Shown here: one piece after another, positions 45,103-57,516 of the stretch
Layout of the letters: each line of letters opens with the position of its first letter
Numbering within the stretch: position 1 is the stretch's first letter
Assembly: GCA_947579665.1 (NCBI GenBank)
Contig: CANPUZ010000053.1
Coordinates: forward strand, 124,001-188,000
Direction: 5' to 3'
Length of the DNA: 64,000 bases
From: Sympetrum striolatum
Lineage: Eukaryota; Arthropoda; Insecta; Odonata; Libellulidae
Notes under the pieces: model-generated
Seen by the model: only the letters and a program-made list of their open reading frames with translations
Databases searched by the model: none
Told to the model about the DNA's origin: nothing
Position numbers and translations under genes: made by a program

Positions 45103-45436
45103 TACGTATCTCTAAACAGCCTACCTTGTGTATTTACTTTGATTTTTAAGTCATTTTTATTTTGTGCTCTTGAAACTGCCACATTTAACTGAGAAGAAAC
45201 CTAATGTGGTAAATACACACCTACATTATCAAATGTCTGCTCTCGCGACTTATTAATAGTTATCGCTAATACTAAGTGAAGCTGGCGTCTCTTCAAAGTA
45301 AAAGGTAGTTTCACTGAGTGCCAAAATCAATTGCGGTATAAAAACTTGATCCCCCTTCTTACTTCTGGTTTTAATATCCATAAAAACTCAAAACTGAAGA
45401 GGTGAAAAAAGTCAAATAACGAACACATACACTGAG
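45103..45436 (-). pseudogene. Helitron/PIF1-type helicase relic, copy B
   Basis: The same TINKS-like and SHGQL-like segments as at 14092-14431, with different further mutations and small indels. Not functional. Confidence 0.5.
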
Positions 45437-48400
45437 AAATACTTTTTATTTTATTTGTCTATTTATAACGCTATATCCATGGTCACATAGATACACATAT
45501 ATATCTATATATGATGAGGAACGAACACACAATAGCTTTTTATTATATTAAGAAGATTATGTTCATTGATCAGCGAAGGTTGCATGCGTAGTGTGAGGTG
45601 CGTCAAGTCCACAAATGACGAAATAGGGATCTAGTTACGATATCTTGATTTATATGAAGTATAAAGTTTGCTTTTCCTAATTAATGTTGATTCTGAACAG
45701 CCTCTCTACATAAAGTGAGGATGATTGATTGAATTTGAGAGAATATTATGGAAGATTCAGTGAATACATGTCTGTTTTTAGCATTGGTCCATTATAGCTT
45801 CCACAACTTTCACTGAATTTTAATGCAAATATCTCAAAGCTGTTTATTCAGGAAAAGCTTTAACATAGAATCATTTTGTAGTCTGCTTCGAAAGTATTTA
45901 TCACAATATTTCTAGGATAACTTGAAACATCAATCATGGGATGGGATATCAATAGACTATCGGAACATTATTACAATATTTTAGTTATGTTTGTGAATGT
46001 TTCACTTAATTTTGTTACACTAAAAAGTTTGTTCCTTAAATATCTCTATCAGAATTTAATGTATGAATATACAATCAAATACAAAAGTTATAGATAATAT
46101 ACTTCAATACAACTTTTGTTTGAACCTTTTTAGTTTCATAAGTCATGTGTTGGCCACATCAGATTTCTTGCTAATGTTGTAAGATTATTCGAATAAACAT
46201 TTTTTATTTTTGCATATACTTGTTTCCTTATTTCTACTTAAAGTACCCCAATTTGACAGAGCAGATAACTTGAACTTGGCATCCTTAAATCTCTAAATTC
46301 TGTGTACATAGTGAGGATCCATTTTTAATTTCCTTTTGTGTGTTTGGAAATTATTCTTTATTGTCCATAGTAAATAATCCTGCCGCTCCTGTGATGGAGA
46401 TTCTCCAAATGACGTCCTCAGTCCTTGATTATACACACAGTAATCAACTGATTAATTAGGACAATAAGTTGAAAGATGTGAAGGAAATCAGAGTGAGGAA
46501 AGTCTTCCAGTGCCAAAAAGTTGAACTTTCTACTTTTACGAACGCAAGGATTACTGGCACCTGTAATCATTGCATGTTGAAACGCAGCCTTGCAAGCTTT
46601 TATAGGTTAGGAATTGCTCCTTGATACTTTCAAATGAGCTATTTTTTCTGACATATTCAGGTAAATTCAAAGTGTTTCAATCTATGAGCCGCTTGATCAA
46701 AATTAGATCAATAGAAGACGATTTTGTTTTTGGGGAAAGAAGAAATACCAATACTAAGTACCTCTGAGAAAGAATTTTATCTTTAGGATTTATTCTGGCT
46801 TAAAGGTCGGCTTGAATATGATTCTAATAAGCGAGGCAAGTATTGTGGGGTTGGCATAATGGTAAGGGACACCTACGTCTGATTTTCCCTGTAGAACCAA
46901 AATATTAGGACCCAATATTAAATAGAATTATTACTGTTGTTATCAAATTTTAAGCTTGATTTTTATTTCTATCCCCAATTCAAAATTGCCGCACACTTCC
47001 AAATAAGCACTAAACCATGGCTCTAAAGGTTTTCTAGATCAAAAGAATATAGTAACATTAATATCAATAAATGTTTGCTCATAATTTCCATTTCAAATGA
47101 CGTGCAAGAGGTGTTAGTATGAAAGGTTCCCAACCTATGATTTACATCATACATTAGGTAGAAGGTGTTAAGGGTCAAAGTTAATCCTTCGACCTGAAGA
47201 CTGACTGGATAGTCTGCGAAACTTTTGTCACCAAGCCATCCTACGCAGACGGACACCCGAAAAAATGCAGAGAGCATGTACAATGTAATGTCTGCTCCGT
47301 CCCTATGCCTTGTTGCCTGTTTTTAATCCTCATGGTTTATAAACAGTTCATTTTAATGAACTCCCCCACCGTCTTATTTTCACTTTCAATTCATTGCCCT
47401 GTACTTGTTTTCATTCCATTTAATCACTTCCACATTTTCCTCTCTTTCCGTCATATTCGTAGTTTCATTTTTCCTATAATTTTCAATTGCAAAGTACGAA
47501 CTATCCAAAATTGGGAATCTGAACGCGCTTTACAGCCAAGAACGAAAACTAACTTACAACGTCATTATGTGTACGTGGAAGGAGGCCGATGGAGAAATGC
47601 AATAAAAGCTTAAAAAAGTTTTTGATAGGGTCGTGTCATCAACAGAAAAAATCCTTGGAACTACTATGTATATTCCAAAGTAAAGAGATGATTTAAAATG
47701 ATCTCTCGGGGAGATATGTGTTTTTTAATCGGGTTGAGACTCATTATCCTTTTGCCAAATAACCATTATGCAGAATTTTAACGTCAGTTATAATGTCTGT
47801 GTTTCCATTTAAAACGCAATATTAACCGCACTGCAAACAACGTTTCGCCCCTTTGCTTTCCCCTCCCCTCCATTCTGTCAGTATTCCACGGATTACTTCA
47901 ACCCCATTCGTGACGCATCCTTCTGCCACAAGCTTTTGCGAGAGCTGAAAAAGCATTTATCACAATGTTTCCGACACCAAAAGGCTGTAGCGTCAAAATT
48001 TGAAGATCGAAACAGAGATGTCAGTAATATCCTCAGTGGCCATTAAATACGCCAACTGCTCAAGGGGGCGGCAGATGTACCTCAGCACCCCTTCAATATG
48101 ACTTGGGCACAGAACACCACCATAAGACTTCTCAGCGCCACCGTTGGGAACCACTGATGTAGATTCGTGAGAAGTGCAACCAGCAACGTTGTCGAGGTAG
48201 GTCTCGCCGATAGACACTGAAGCTTACTTATGATTAATTTACAACTTTTGTTGTTTCATTGCATTTTTAGTTAATATTATTAAACTGAACAATAATTCTT
48301 CGCAGCAGCGATCTTAATGCTGAAGAGAACTTCATAATGACCATAGAAGTTTATGCTGATGGTTCAATATATGCTTACTGCCTTCTTCACATGGTTATAA

Positions 48401-49326
48401 ATTGAATAATATAAATTGTACATACACAGTGGCAAAATGCTTGAAATGTATGTAAATTAAGAAATATTTATTTTCCTAACGAAATAGACGGAAGGGCGTG
48501 GGATTGTTGATGCTGCCTCAAGGTCCTTTCCCAAAATATATGCAATCAGTGATGCTTGATAAAGAGAAGCTTTCATGAGAATATTTGCCACAAAAACTGT
48601 AGCGGAGGTGATGAATTTAGTTTTTTCATTTACTTGTTTTGACAATGACTGAAGTGTTTAAATGGATGGGAAGTATTTCAGAAAAGACGAAAAATTACTC
48701 GGAATTCTTACTGATGAAGACGACGGTTTCAGTTGAAAATGTTTTTTGGAGTGTGTAAAATAATTGCCTACAGGTCATTGTAGTCTAAAAACGTTCCACC
48801 AATCTGCTATCGCTGTTTGGACTGTAGACAATGTTTATACAAAATTGATTCTTACACTTTTACGAAACTTAAGGGCAATAGTTAGAAATATGGCACTTGT
48901 TGTATCAATACTTCAGACTACTTTTATTAATTGATGTAATTCCCTGTCCTTTCTGCATGGAGACGGACATTTGCCAAGAGATCACTCGCTATAATGCAAC
49001 TATCGTTAGATGCAGTTCTCTTTATGATGGACTTCTACTGTATGTATTCTACTTGAGAACAGCTATAAAAAGTAGAGCTTTGTGAAGCTCAGAAAATTCT
49101 ACGATAGGGTAATTAATTAAATAATTTTTATTTCTTGGAATTGGTAATATTTTCTCTATATACCACATTTAAGGAAGCACGTTGTGCAGAAATGTGAACT
49201 GCCAAATTTGTTACATTCAGTATTTGATAAAATATTGATTGAATTAAAAAAACGAATCGATTCAAAGGTAAAGGATTTAGGAATATTCGGCAAACAATAA
49301 TACAAATTAACATTTTTTCCTCCATA
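45437..49326. other. duplicated non-coding interval downstream of ZNF-B
   Basis: Matches 14432-18317. The 74-codon minus frame at 47993-48217 corresponds to the one at 16967-17191. Nothing else is recognised. Confidence 0.35.
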
Positions 49327-49332
49327 TTTATT
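49327..49332 (-). promoter_or_regulatory. poly-A signal candidate of ZNF-B
   Basis: AATAAA on the minus strand, at the position conserved with 18318-18323. Confidence 0.45.
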
Positions 49333-49467
49333 AGCAGTCTTCAGTAAAGAAACATATAAATATGCTAAAGGGACAATCATAGACAATAAGAATATCATTT
49401 TTTTCTCAAATGACTTAATAGATGTTGATTCATATCTTTCTTACTTTTGAATCTCTTATCACAAATA

Positions 49468-52379
49468 TCACAGACATATGGTCTCTCTGAAGAATGAATG
49501 ATCCTTCAGATTACCCTTTTGACTAAAACATTTGAAGCACACTTCACATTTGAAAGGCTTCTCTTTTGTGTGAGTTGTTAAGTGATTTCTAAGAGTAGAA
49601 CTATCCCCAAAACATTTTCCACAAGAGCTACATTTAAATTTACTACTATGAACATTAGAATGTCTCCTCAGCCCTTTTTCAGAACTAAATTTCTCTGCAC
49701 ATAAGACACAAGAATACAGCCTTTTTTTGGTTCCCTTTTTACTTTTTCCAAAATTAATTTCGTCTCTAAGATGTATGAGCTCGTGTTTATACCTCACATT
49801 GTCGAACTTAAAAGTTTTATCACATTTACTACAGCTAAATGGTCTTTCATCATAATGGACCCTCATATGGTAGCCCAAATTCTGCCTTCTTTTAAAACCC
49901 CTTTTACAAATATTACAAATAAACCCACTCTTAGAAAAAGGGGCTTTTAATTGAGACCTTCCCAATTTCCTAACATCCAGAATGCTCTTTGACGTCTCAG
50001 AAGATAGAGATTCCTCTTCTGGTTCAATATCATCTCTTAGATCTTCCTCATGTTTCCCCTTTTTGGTGTCTCTCATCTCAACGGAGATACTTTGAGTAGA
50101 GCAAATGCTCTCTCCCTCAAACGGACTCCCAACAGCTTCTTCTGAAGCCTCCAAACTCAACATATTCGTTAAATCCGAAGACCGAGGGGTCTGAAAAGAA
50201 GAAAATAGTAATCAGGATTAATATGAAACAAGTTAAAGTAGTTCATTTGAAAAACAAACTAGTTCCAGTATTAGGAATTCAAAACGAAAGACTGAAAAAG
50301 AGAAATGAATAAATTGATAAACTCTCACTTCATATTTGACATCCGTATACAATGAATCGTAGACAAAATTACAAGTCAATACTCAGAACTGATTATTATT
50401 TTCTGTCAATTGCTAAGCAGGTATTCCTATTATACCTCTTCATTCTATTCCTCAAGTTGTAATTCAAGTATTTCTTTCAAATTAAAATGTGAAAGATTTT
50501 TTTGATAACATAAATTAATCATAAACCTTTTTTAAGATTCCTTTCCATGACATCAACAGTGATATAGTTATATGTCATGAGGTTTCCCAGTTACAATTAC
50601 TTTACTACACAAACCATATTTGCAACCCAAATAATTATAAAGCAAAGTCTGAGAAATGGACATTAATGAGTAGATCTATATTAGAACATTATTACAATAC
50701 CGAGAATTATAATTACCTGAATTACTTCCTCTTGGTCAATAATTAGCTCCTCTTGCTTCAGCTCGAAGTTTATCCCTTGCGTTATCTAAATTGGATAAAA
50801 GTTGCTTTCATTAATTGAGAATAATATAAGAAAAGTTATCACAAAATGTACAACACAAATTAAAATCTCTAACAACATTCTTTGAGCATTATTCTGATTT
50901 TAATGTCCAGTCAAAGTAAGAATAATACTTATGATTAATGAATAAATTCAATGCTCACCACTTCTGATGAAGCTGAGTCTTGTTGAATATTCATGATGTT
51001 TCCGTCTGCTTGCAGTAATGATTCAGAGCCGTCTCCCTAAAGAAAAGAACAGTAATGTCAATGTACCATAATCGGGAAATCAAAAAATATCAATTGAAAC
51101 CAAAAAGATACTAATTACGAAACTCACTTCAGTATCCATTGGTCTTTTCAAATCCTCTGGCATCTGCCATTCTTCTATATCTATCTCATCTTTGACCTAT
51201 AAAAATTTACACATATATTTCCCAATCAAACATGAATAACCATAACTGTCAAATACTCATTTAACATGTAAATACCAATGGTAGTACATTCTATCTGTAT
51301 GTTTATCAAATTTTTTAAGTACACGAAAAAGGTAAGCAAACAATAGTACTTTCTAGAAACTGCTTGTATCCTTTAAAAGTAGTAAATAATATTTTATAAA
51401 TAATAAAATAATACAAAATATTAATCGACAACTAAGGCTTCTGCACCACTTCCATTAGTAATTTAACTCAAAGCCAAATGGGCCATAAACACAGCATTCA
51501 GGAAAACAACTACTGTCGTATTTATGCTTTTTCAATAGTGATCATAACTTCAAAACAATAACTTAATAATATATATTTCCATAAACTCACCGGAGGATTA
51601 GAATCAGACTCAAATGGCGTGTCACCATTCTCGCTATTGCCACAATCTTCCACACAATCCTAAAAGTAATTAAAGGTAAGACAATTTTTCTGACGTACAT
51701 TTAATGTACTGGAATATATATTTAAATGAAATTCACACCAGTTCACTTCAATATTATTAAAGAGAGAGTACTCACTGGCCTTATCTCGTTCATCAATTTT
51801 ACAATCTCTTCCTTTGCAAAATGAACATTCATCTTGTAGCTGTTGAATTCGTGCATTTTCCAAGAGCACGGTGCACATATTAGAGGTGGCAGACCGTCGT
51901 CGGGGCAAATCTAAAAAATATAAAATATAATTATTAATCCAATAAAGGCAATCACACGTTTCCGCGAAATCTATCATCCTGGGAGAATTCAAGCGCTAAG
52001 CAAACATAATTCCAAAAAGTCTTTCGTGTAAACACCCGGCACTAGATTTCGGATGAAACTTCTCCCTCTCAGACATTGCATTCTCGAGAAATACCGTCCA
52101 AACTAAACAAATACGTCATATAAAAATTCGATTTTCTCTATTGGATGAAATAGGAATCAAAACATTAACATTTCCAAGTGGTCGTTGCTGGAAGATAAAC
52201 TTAAAACAACCACAACGTATATCTAAAAGACATCACAGCAAACTAACCTCTAAATTGTACACGTAGTTCAATACTTGGTACATCAGTTCACCTGAAGGAG
52301 ACTGGCTGGAGAAAATATTTCTGAGAGAAAAAGTCTCTCTCAGGCATAGCCGACAGAAGGAATTAATAACATCGCCCAT
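49468..52379 (-). CDS. ZAD domain C2H2 zinc-finger protein, ZNF-B, C-terminally truncated paralogue
   Basis: Exons on the minus strand are 52379-52248, 51910-51776, 51659-51591, 51196-51128, 51036-50959, 50785-50717 and 50190-49468. All are phase 0 with GT..AG borders, for 424 aa. The ZAD cysteines are kept (C9/C12 in FCRLC and ICAPC in exon 2). Exon 4 is 6 bases shorter than in ZNF-A because the acceptor moved. Fingers 1-4 are complete. An 8-bp deletion near 49500, relative to the A sequence GCGAATGC, shifts the frame in finger 5, removes its last His and all of finger 6, and ends in SFFRETICL. Finger 1 has the usual core Phe (CNICKRGF), unlike A. Four fingers may still bind DNA, so it could be a working shorter protein or a young pseudogene. 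Confidence 0.72.
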
Positions 52380-53279
52380 CTTCGGGAAGGATGAAAGATA
52401 GTGGAATCCAATATATGAACTCTCTAAGTTTTGAATTATAATAAACAATATCCGTGCTTATCACCGATACAAATCTTATTGTATCAGAAATATTACACCA
52501 GAACACAGATATTAGATCCAGACGCCAGACACGACAATCTCTTGAGATGAAGACACATATGGCAACTGAGCGAGCAACGCCGGCGACTCATCCAATGTAA
52601 ATGTATTTCCGGCTGATGTCAAAAGTGCAATTATATAGATTTCAGTTTGTCGAAATAAGAAATATTTACTTAGAATTTTTATCAAAACGGTAATAAAATA
52701 ATGAGATTAATATTACTTTGGTATTCCGCCGAATGGGCTTGTTGTTCGCCTACATTGCTTTTAGACGCACATAAGCTTGAAAGAACCTTTTAAGGCGGCT
52801 AGCACGAAACGAAGTTTTCTGTAAACTTTCAAGGGCTAATAATGTTTGACGAGTTATGAACTGATACTTGAAAAGAATATATCGGAAACGTCTGTAAATA
52901 GATTTCAGTTCATTTTTATTTTTCAATTATTTAGTTAAGAATATATCTCAGTTAAATCTGGAATAAGTGTTTATATCCAAACTAGCTGAAGCGCCCGTTA
53001 ATTCTCTACAGGGAATATTGAAGTAGATTAAATTCAACGGCATTAAATACTAAATATGTCTGACTAGTGGGATGACAGAATTCCTTAACTCGATACCTGA
53101 AAACAAAAACTGTAATTATTACGTTTGATATCAATACCTTTTGATTTGATGATTGCTTTTTGTTCTCTTTGGCTTAATAGATTTTAACTTGAAATTCGGC
53201 CCAAGCGCAAACATTCGAGCATCGATATTGCGTACTTCTCCATTAACAGTTGTTGGAGAAAAAGGCTGACAACCAGCTG
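52380..53279. other. upstream region of ZNF-B, no gene recognised
   Basis: Matches the 5' flank of ZNF-A up to about 53057, then jumps to the sequence equivalent to about 21803. The roughly 300 bases at 21497-21800 are missing here. Confidence 0.4.
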
Positions 53280-53369
53280 AGTAGGTTTGAAAAATCTCTC
53301 GGATTGTTGACTATCCGCTTCGCCTCCCTGCTGTAGAAAGCCAAAGATGGATTTTTGGATCTCTAAATC
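53280..53369 (+). pseudogene. E2F-like exon 1 relic, copy B
   Basis: Reads SRFEKSLGLLTIRFASLL, stop, KAKDGFLDL, stop, I, then a GTGAGT donor. It keeps the canonical Lys of EKSLGLLT that copy A changed to Ile, and shares both stop codons with A. The next exon is absent: a deletion relative to A (about 22412-22760) joins the flanks at about 53668. Confidence 0.72.
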
Positions 53370-54386
53370 GTGAGTAAACGTGCGTGTTGGCGGTGTAATT
53401 CTTTTCAACCTTGGGTTTATTTCGTCGAGGGAGTGGGAGAAACGAGCCGCGGTCGTTACAAAGTTCTAAGAGCGTCATTCGGCACATGTTTCGGATTGCA
53501 ACTAATTTAATAGATCAACTATCTCTACTTTTGTGTATAAAATGTGAAATAATCATATTGTGTGTGTTTTCAATCGAAACTTTCGGCCCCGGATCGTGTT
53601 TTGGCAACATTAATGTCCTATTGTTAGCAATGCTTCATTGCATAGTTTACCATTCCAGGATAAGATGTATAATTAGGATGCAATTTAGAGAAGCTCAGTT
53701 TGCTCTTTAGTAAATATTTAAGGTGTTTGAATGATGTATGTGTTTTCTGCAGATTATTTGCCATTATTATGATATTTGTAGATATGTGGTCTTAGCTAAT
53801 AGTTTCTCGTGTTGACGAAATTGTCGTCATTATATGCAATTCAAGTAAGTTTTTTTATAAGTTCAGTTATAATGCCATTGTGGATTATAGTTGTGTTGGC
53901 ATCTGATAATATGTGAGGAATAATTTCACATATCATGATTTCATCTCGAGAACAATGTTGTATTTCCGGTAATGCATCAACGGTGATTAAGACTGTTAAT
54001 TTGTTTATGCTGTAATTGCAGTATCGTCTATTAGTATTCTATTTAGAATTTAAGTATATTTTGATGGTAACATTTTAAGATGGAAGTATATTTATGTGAA
54101 GGAAGAGTTGCTAACTGATTGAAAGCCTTTGTTTTTCCACACGTTTAGATTAGTTTGTGATTTAACATAACTTATTTTTGTAATATTTTGCAATGTTGTG
54201 AACAAACTTATACGGCATAATAAATTAGAGAGAACATAATGTTAGTTACATTGGCTAAAGAATTAAACAATGCTGATATTCATATTTAAAAATTCGTCAA
54301 TGAAGTAGAGTAGATTTAGTAGAATGCAGTAATGAAATACATTCTGGAAGGTTTCGAAAGTATTTCTTACGCTTGAGGGAAGCTCA
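53370..54386. other. duplicated non-coding stretch
   Basis: Matches 22115-23477 apart from the E2F exon 2 deletion. No gene seen. Confidence 0.35.
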
Positions 54387-54678
54387 TTAACCCTCCAAGG
54401 ACGAGAATTATCTTTTCTGAAAAATTACCCTAATTTTAGTATATTGGTATTCAGATGACCTAAATTAACAAGTGAAAATTGTTTAATAAAAGTTAACAAT
54501 AATAGGTTCGTTGCAAATGCCCTTTCTCAAATGGGCACGTCACTCCTTCCCACTTCTACTATTGCGCGCGCCATGATGAAATTTAAAAAAAGCATTTAAT
54601 TGCAAAAAATCTTATTTATTTGAGAACAATATTGTATGAAATTGTTTTTCTTGGAAGATATAAGTTTTTATTTTATAA

Positions 54679-57288
54679 TTATTTTGTTAAGTACTTTGTT
54701 AAATATTTTGCACAGAACCCAACATCGCACTTGTTACGCATTGTTCTCCCTCGACTCTCGCACTCTTCATATGCACAGCATTTTCCCTTCTTCTGCGGTA
54801 TGTCACCGATTAAATGATCATACCGCAACTCTTTCATGGAGCCAGTTTTTGACGTGGAAGCCTTGCTGAGTCGTCCACCGGGTGGTTTATATTCCGTCTT
54901 GTTCCGAATAAAGTACACCACAGAATCTCCCGTCTAAACTCAAATTTTGTCCTTGGATCTGAGGATTCCCTTTTATTATTATTATTCGATTGTCTGAGTT
55001 GTAAATGATTTATATAAATCACATCTTACCAATATACGGTGAATTTACGTGTTCATGAATTTGGTCTGTTCCACCGGTATGCTTATTATACTTGGATATG
55101 GCGTAGGGTTATGGAAGCTGAATAATTTTCTTTTGTTTTCTATAATATCTTTTAGCTTTCATCATCAGCGTAACTCCATATGCTGTTGAAGCTGCCACAA
55201 TTACCAAATTGTCCAGCCATTTAGTAATTCCTTCGCATGTAGAAATAGCTGTGATGCTCTTTCCACTCTCCTCCTTTTTAAGATCATCTTTTGGTGTTAG
55301 CGGACAATCATTCGGAATCCGGTTCTTTCTGATTCGCCCAGTTCCATTGTAGCCACATCTATTCAAATCAGACAATAAAGTCTTTTGTATAAATTATTCT
55401 GCAAGCATCTTGATAACACAAATTTAAAGTCGACATCATATCCAGAGGGTCCTCAAAAGTAGAAAAAGTACTGAAAATATTCTTAAAATTAGCTGCAATT
55501 TCTCCGTCCAGCATTGAACCCATGTCTTCCTGTTGATAATTACTATGCAGAACAACAGAAGATCACCGTCTCTAACTATATGGGAAAACTGCAACTGCCT
55601 CAAACGACGTCCTACTTTTCCCTTATATTCCTTATGAGAGAAATGTTAATGTGCTCTGGCATCGAACCCACGAACAGGACGTTCTTATCTATTTTTTTTC
55701 TTAAAGTAATTCTTACCATACATCTTCTAGCCTAGCACGAACTTCCTATCATTTCGTTATGTGCATCAAAAAAAATAATGAAAAACTACCTCAATGTATT
55801 TTAAATGACAGATTTTTGCATCGTCCTATCATCGAACCCAGGGCATTTTCTATAAAAGTCATTAATGTTATTGATAGATCCTGACCATATCAATCGTTGT
55901 CTTGAGTTTTAGTTTTCCACTTATCCGGGAAGTATTTTTTTTATTCCCAAAAATCAAAGCAATGCATTTAAACGGGAAAAATCGGGACTTTGGGGCCCTC
56001 TGGAGTCGAACCCATGACACTGAGGTTCAAAATCACAATTTTTCCGGAGGTTACACGATATGGCCATTACGTCGTAAAAATTTCAAGCCGATGACGCTTG
56101 TGGTTTAGCCTGTGAATTAGTATCCTATCTATCTATCTATCTATATGAATGAATCCGGAGAAGCATCTATATATAATAGACATTGAGTAAAATAAATTAA
56201 TGCTATTATATTATTTCACATACAACTTCAAATGAACATAAATAAAAATAATTATATTCTGTAAAAAGATTATCAAAGAATATTCTGTTCTGTAATTCCT
56301 TTTTAGCAATTTTCTCCAGCATAGTGAGAAGAGGAGCTGATGCTCTTCCAATCGCTTCTTCATGTTTTATTTTACTGAAATAATTCTCCCATGGTAGAAA
56401 TCAAAATTAATGAGTATCCAGCGTCAGAGTTCAGACTTTTAACCGAATCTTATCGGTTTACCTCTACTAAATCGCTTGCAGCTGTGTCTTCTGTAGTATT
56501 TTATCATCTTTCGTCCACAATCTAAGAGCTTTGAAGGCACCAAATGATGCAAACATCTCTGTGTAATCCTTTTCATCGTAGGCCAGACTTTGTAGAACCC
56601 ATCGCTTGACTGTCTAATTTAGTATTATCCGCTAAGTGTAAAAACCTCATTATTTTGAAGAATAAGTCCCTCCTCATCGCTCCAGTATCCAATTCAATAT
56701 GTACATCCTTTTTCACATCCAAGTAATATTTTTTCCTGTAAGAACGTTGTATCCAAAGACAATCAAAATGCCAATGAAGGCTCGCATCTCCTCTGCTGTA
56801 ATTTGTGGACTGGGGCAATTAAAAAATTGGGCGTAATTCTCACTTTGTTCCACTATGAATGTGAGGAGCTCGTCATCGATGAAGAGCTCTAGCAATTAGA
56901 TGCAGCTTAGTTTAGAGTATGAACAGTAATCTGCTTCAGAAAAACTTCCCGTACATTCAATGCTGCCCTTTATTCATTTTCTCTGCACAGATTATTTTTC
57001 CCAATTGATTTCTCCAGCACCGATTCTTTCGTTGGTTGCCAACCCAATCTCGGCTTGTGCCCTCATTTGCTTGCCAGTGAAATTGTCAACCAATCTTTCC
57101 TCATCTTCATCAGCTGATTCTTCATCAGTTCGCTCATTTTCTTCTGTTGGAGAAATGAAGAAATCGTTAACATCTTCCTCACTCTCTTCATCCTCGGCAA
57201 GGATTCGGAGAGCCTCCTTCAGTGAAGTCGACTCATGAAAACTTAGGTTTTTCCTGAATAGAAAATATAACACCTCTAATGATATCAT
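54679..57288 (-). pseudogene. piggyBac transposase pseudogene, copy B (better preserved)
   Basis: N-terminal acidic block (57288-56992) with NFTGKQMRAQAEIGLATNER; ELFIDDELLTFIVEQSENYA and FGYNVLTG (56895-56713); KKDVHIELDTGAMRRDLFFK (56818-56573 region); an open LLTMLEKIAKKELQ then FFDNL block (about 56330-56270) where copy A has a stop; GYNGTGRIRKNRIPNDCPL and NLVIVAASTAYGV (55375-55109); and the Cys-rich C-terminus KGKCCAYEECESRGRTMRNK then CDVGFCAKYLTKYLTK (54921-54679). The module element at 55395-56179 interrupts it. The C-terminal zinc-binding region is intact here but broken in copy A. Confidence 0.82.
55395..56179 (-). mobile_element. TTCGA-module half-element inside piggyBac, copy B
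   Basis: The same insertion as 24490-25300, with minus-orientation cores near 55515 (degenerate), 55662, 55834 and 56006. One internal stretch is shorter (a deletion near 55590). It ends with the tip ATCCGGAGAAGC and TATATAATAG at 56179. Confidence 0.75.
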
Positions 57289-57516
57289 TTTTACGTGAAG
57301 CTATTAAAATTTGAAAGGATTTGAATATCTAACACAATAATCATTTGCTGTTATTTGTTGTTTCCGCTTCTACTATATAATTTTAGGTTTTCCGAGATTT
57401 AGTTCATAATAATACATAATAATATCCATAGTCTTCTTGTCACAACTTAAAGCTAAAATAATTCTTAACTTTATTCCACCAAAAATAATGTCTTATGTTG
57501 CAAAATATTCTGTAAT

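Larger units (their letters stand above)
40131..57510. repeat. segmental duplication, copy B
   Basis: Direct copy of 2733-26624. It lacks the hAT element, the RTE, the left arm of the module palindrome, the A-specific stretch at about 21497-21800 and the E2F exon 2 region. It stops inside piggyBac at about 57510, where module repeats start. Module/RTE arrays flank it on both sides (37-40 kb and 57.5-62.8 kb). Confidence 0.9.
54387..57510 (-). mobile_element. piggyBac transposon, copy B, right end missing
   Basis: TTAA at 54387-54390 followed by CCCTCCAAGG is the left end, as in copy A. The right inverted end and its TTAA are absent because the duplicated sequence stops at about 57510, at a module-repeat tip. 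Confidence 0.75.

Noticed and set aside
47305..47613. 102-aa plus-strand frame rich in Phe and Ile
   Set aside because: The corresponding frame in copy A is broken near 16330, and nothing resembles a known protein.
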